A stretch of DNA of 24,873 nt from UBA1425 sp051881715 (GTDB taxonomy: Bacteria > Bacillota > Clostridia > Oscillospirales > Acutalibacteraceae). The stretch covers positions 1 to 24,873 of the forward strand of contig JBJEQK010000196.1 in the NCBI GenBank assembly GCA_051881715.1, read 5' to 3'. The position numbers were made by a program, and so were the translations under genes. Below the pieces are notes generated by a model that worked only from the letters and a program-made list of their open reading frames with translations, was not told the origin of the DNA and did not search any database. Positions 22,905-24,873 of this stretch are shown one piece after another (the first letter of the stretch is position 1; each line of letters begins with the position of its first letter).

Positions 22905-23932
22905 AAAGAATTCTGAATACGCTGTATGTGACGTCGGAGGATGCCTATCTGGCGCTGGACGGGGAGACCGTGGAGGTGCTTTTTGCGGACGGGACAAAAA
23001 AGAATATCCCCCTGGTCACGTTGGAGGGAATCGTTAGTTTTTCGTATAAGGGCGCTTCGCCGGCGCTGATGGGAAAGTGCGTCGAAAATCAGATTCGGCT
23101 CTCCTTTTTCTCGCCCCGCAACCGATTCCTCGCCTGCGCATTCGGCAGTGAAAACGGCAATGTACTGCTGCGCAGAACACAGTACCGTGTTGCCGATGAC
23201 CCGGCTGCGTCGTTGGACATCGCGCGCAATTTCATTTTCGGAAAGCTGTATAACGCCAAATTCGTTTTGCACCGCGCTGTTCGGGATCACGCTTTGCAGG
23301 TGGACGCGGACAAAATTCGCCATGCGTGCGACGCCCTCAAAACCTATATGACGGATCTGTCCGCAGCAGACAGTGCCGACACGCTGCGGGGGATCGAGGG
23401 AAATGCGGCGGCGGAATACTTCGGCGTCTTTGATGAGATGATCCTGCAAAACAAGGAGGAATTCTTTTTTCACGGGCGTAACCGCCGCCCGCCGCAAGAT
23501 GCTGTGAATGCGCTTCTCTCTTTGGCGTATTCGCTTTTGGCGAACGAATGCGCCGCTGCCTTGCGTGGTGTGGGACTGGATCCCTTTGTGGGCTTTCTGC
23601 ACACCGACCGTGCAGGGAGAAAATCTCTGGCGCTGGATTTGGAGGAAGAACTGCGTTCCGTTTTTGCGGATCGTTTCGTGCTCACGCTCATTAACAATCG
23701 AATCCTGTCGGCGGATGATTTTGAGCGGCAGGAGACCGGCGCCGTTTTGCTCAAGGAGGCGGGCAGAAAAGCTTTTTTGAGCGAGTGGCAAAAACGCAAA
23801 AAAGAGACGCTTGTACATCCGTATTTGAAAGAAAAGGTGGAGTGGGGACTGGTTGCGCATCTGCAAGCCATGCTGCTCGCCCGCTATCTGCGCGGAGATC
23901 TGGACGGCTATCCGCCCTTTTTGTGGAAGTGA
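22901..23932 (+). CDS. cas1: Cas1 integrase
   Basis: Cas1 inserts new spacers at the leader end of the array, in complex with Cas2. The 343-residue protein carries the metal-binding residues E166 (GIEGNAA), H234 (GFLHTDRAGR) and D246/E249 (LDLEEEL). The start is a TTG at 22901-22903, 7 nt after AAGGAGG; it gives the common type I-C beginning K-R-I-L-N-T-L-Y-V. Longer frames upstream lie in cas4. The stop is 4 nt before cas2. Confidence 0.96.
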   Translation: MKRILNTLYVTSEDAYLALDGETVEVLFADGTKKNIPLVTLEGIVSFSYKGASPALMGKCVENQIRLSFFSPRNRFLACAFGSENGNVLLRRTQYRVADDPAASLDIARNFIFGKLYNAKFVLHRAVRDHALQVDADKIRHACDALKTYMTDLSAADSADTLRGIEGNAAAEYFGVFDEMILQNKEEFFFHGRNRRPPQDAVNALLSLAYSLLANECAAALRGVGLDPFVGFLHTDRAGRKSLALDLEEELRSVFADRFVLTLINNRILSADDFERQETGAVLLKEAGRKAFLSEWQKRKKETLVHPYLKEKVEWGLVAHLQAMLLARYLRGDLDGYPPFLWK

Positions 23933-23936
23933 AACG

Positions 23937-24227
23937 ATGCTGTTGCTGATTACATACGATGTGAATACAACCACGGCCGCCGGTCGAAAACGACTGGCGA
24001 AGCTGGCAAAGGAATGCTGCAACTATGGTCAGCGTGTGCAGAACTCTGTGTTTGAGTGCAGTCTCGATGCGGCGAAGTTTGTCACGGTCAAGGCGAAACT
24101 GCTGCAGATCATCGACCAGACACAGGACAGTCTGCGCATCTACCATTTGGGCAACAACTACGAAAAAAAGATCGAACAGTTCGGCACAAAGACTTCCTAT
24201 GACCCGGAGGGTGTGCTGATCCTTTGA
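23937..24227 (+). CDS. cas2: Cas2
   Basis: The 96-residue ferredoxin-fold protein is the structural partner of Cas1 in spacer integration. It begins LLLITYDV with the conserved D8 and continues RLAKLAKECCNYGQRVQNSVFEC, typical of the family. ATG at 23937 lies 4 nt after the cas1 stop; the Shine-Dalgarno is weak (GGAAGTGA within the cas1 end), suggesting translational coupling. An in-frame ATG 28 codons upstream lies inside cas1 and is not used. It is the last gene before the CRISPR leader. Confidence 0.95.
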   Translation: MLLLITYDVNTTTAAGRKRLAKLAKECCNYGQRVQNSVFECSLDAAKFVTVKAKLLQIIDQTQDSLRIYHLGNNYEKKIEQFGTKTSYDPEGVLIL

Positions 24228-24405
24228 GTGCGAAGCGGAAGCTGTTGAAAAACGCCGGGAGGTTCGCACCGAATTGTTCGGCAAAAAAGTATCTGAAATG
24301 TAAATGATATTTCTATTTTAGAAAAATAATTGAAATAGAAAAATCAAATTTTGCAAAATGTACAGACGATTGCAGGGAATAAGACGTATGTTGTGCATTT
24401 TTGCT
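24228..24405 (+). promoter_or_regulatory. CRISPR leader
   Basis: The 178 nt between cas2 and the first repeat turn sharply AT-rich from about 24290. It holds a perfect 9-bp inverted repeat (24310-24318 and 24333-24341). No convincing promoter hexamers are visible, although array transcription must start here or read through from cas2. Confidence 0.75.
24310..24341. repeat. Inverted repeat in the CRISPR leader
   Basis: TTTCTATTT (24310-24318) and AAATAGAAA (24333-24341) are perfect complements separated by 14 AT-rich bases. It may be a protein site for spacer integration or transcription control; it has no T-run and poor stem strength, so it is unlikely to be a terminator. Confidence 0.5.
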
Positions 24406-24873
24406 GTCGCTCCCCATGCGGGAGCGTGGATTGAAATGTAATATCTACGCAAGTCGGTGTGCATCAGTCCTGTCGCTCCCCATGCGGGAGCGTGGATTGA
24501 AATAGATTGCAAACAATAGTCAGGCGGTGCGGGAAATTTGTCGCTCCCCATGCGGGAGCGTGGATTGAAATTACGACGGCTATTACTCGCTTGTGCTCAG
24601 CGGTCGTCGCTCCCCATGCGGGAGCGTGGATTGAAATGCACTCTTGCAACGCCTGATTGACGGCTACGGCAGTCGCTCCCCATGCGGGAGCGTGGATTGA
24701 AATACGGCTCCGTTTCCGCCCTCGGCTATGTACTTGTGTCGCTCCCCATGCGGGAGCGTGGATTGAAATTGCACTGACCTCTTGCATACTTGTGGCACTG
24801 CCAGGTCGCTCCCCATGCGGGAGCGTGGATTGAAATATCCTTCGCATCAACTTTTTGTACGCCGGACGGGTCG
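24406..24873 (+). CRISPR. Type I-C CRISPR array, 7 full repeats plus the start of an eighth, open at window end
   Basis: Seven identical 32-bp repeats start at 24406, 24472, 24540, 24606, 24672, 24738 and 24805. Each begins GTCGCTCCCCATGCGGGAGC and ends GTGGATTGAAAT, the typical I-C form with the hairpin CGCTCCC/GGGAGCG. Spacers are 34, 36, 34, 34, 34, 35 and 33 nt. GTCG at 24870-24873 is the start of repeat eight. The ATTGAAA(T) 3' end and the leader at 24228-24405 show that the array runs plus-strand, away from cas2. No repeat has decayed, so this is the leader-proximal, active end. Confidence 0.98.

Noticed and set aside
24318..24850. Minus-strand open frames with repeated ISIHAPAWGAT-type peptides across the array
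   Set aside because: They are translations of the CRISPR repeats and leader; such peptides are a known false annotation and have no start signal or codon bias.
24406..24873. Self-targeting spacers against genes in this window
   Set aside because: I saw no run of matching bases between any spacer and the rest of the window by eye; a proper alignment was not possible.

Overview
The window looks like chromosomal DNA from a spore-forming, GC-rich member of the Clostridia, most likely of the Ruminococcaceae/Oscillospiraceae type. The basis is Shine-Dalgarno-led genes with GTG and TTG starts, sigma-A promoters of a Firmicutes kind (several share the extended -10 TGGTATACT), a SpoIIQ-like LytM protein behind a sigma-F-like promoter, and clostridial-type MalQ and class II aldolase. 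Species assignment is inference.

Layout. 1-800: 3' end of an unrecognised gene and a bidirectional terminator. 800-3050: malQ (4-alpha-glucanotransferase) and a SpoIIQ-like protein, both on the minus strand. 3170-5350: a large lipoprotein with three small repeats and a seven-repeat beta-propeller. 5360-6570: class II fructose-bisphosphate aldolase (fba), with a palindromic MITE-like element between its promoter and its start codon. 6640-8050: an AT-rich AAA/DUF4143 ATPase gene bounded by about 65-bp imperfect direct repeats. 8100-9810: a secreted GH39-like glycosidase. 9820-13980: a structured leader with an intrinsic terminator, then a translationally coupled pair: a LeuA-like protein that has lost the metal-binding histidines, and an 835-residue fusion of a xylose-isomerase-like TIM barrel with an acyl-CoA synthetase (AMP-binding) module. 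13980-16250: a membrane-anchored rhodanese convergent with a secreted metallophosphoesterase. 16257-16412: a second, diverged copy of the MITE-like element. 16572-24873: a complete type I-C CRISPR-Cas locus, cas3-cas5c-cas8c-cas7c-cas4-cas1-cas2, followed by a leader and an array of seven identical 32-bp repeats that runs off the window.

How the parts work together. The cas genes overlap or nearly touch and read as one operon. Cas5c/Cas8c/Cas7c, plus a Cas11c probably made from an internal start in cas8c, would form Cascade. Cas3 degrades the target, and Cas4-Cas1-Cas2 acquire spacers. The other genes are short independent units, most with their own promoter and terminator. The least familiar unit is the LeuA-like/TIM-barrel-ligase pair behind its attenuator-like leader; it is my best candidate for an undescribed pathway or regulatory module.
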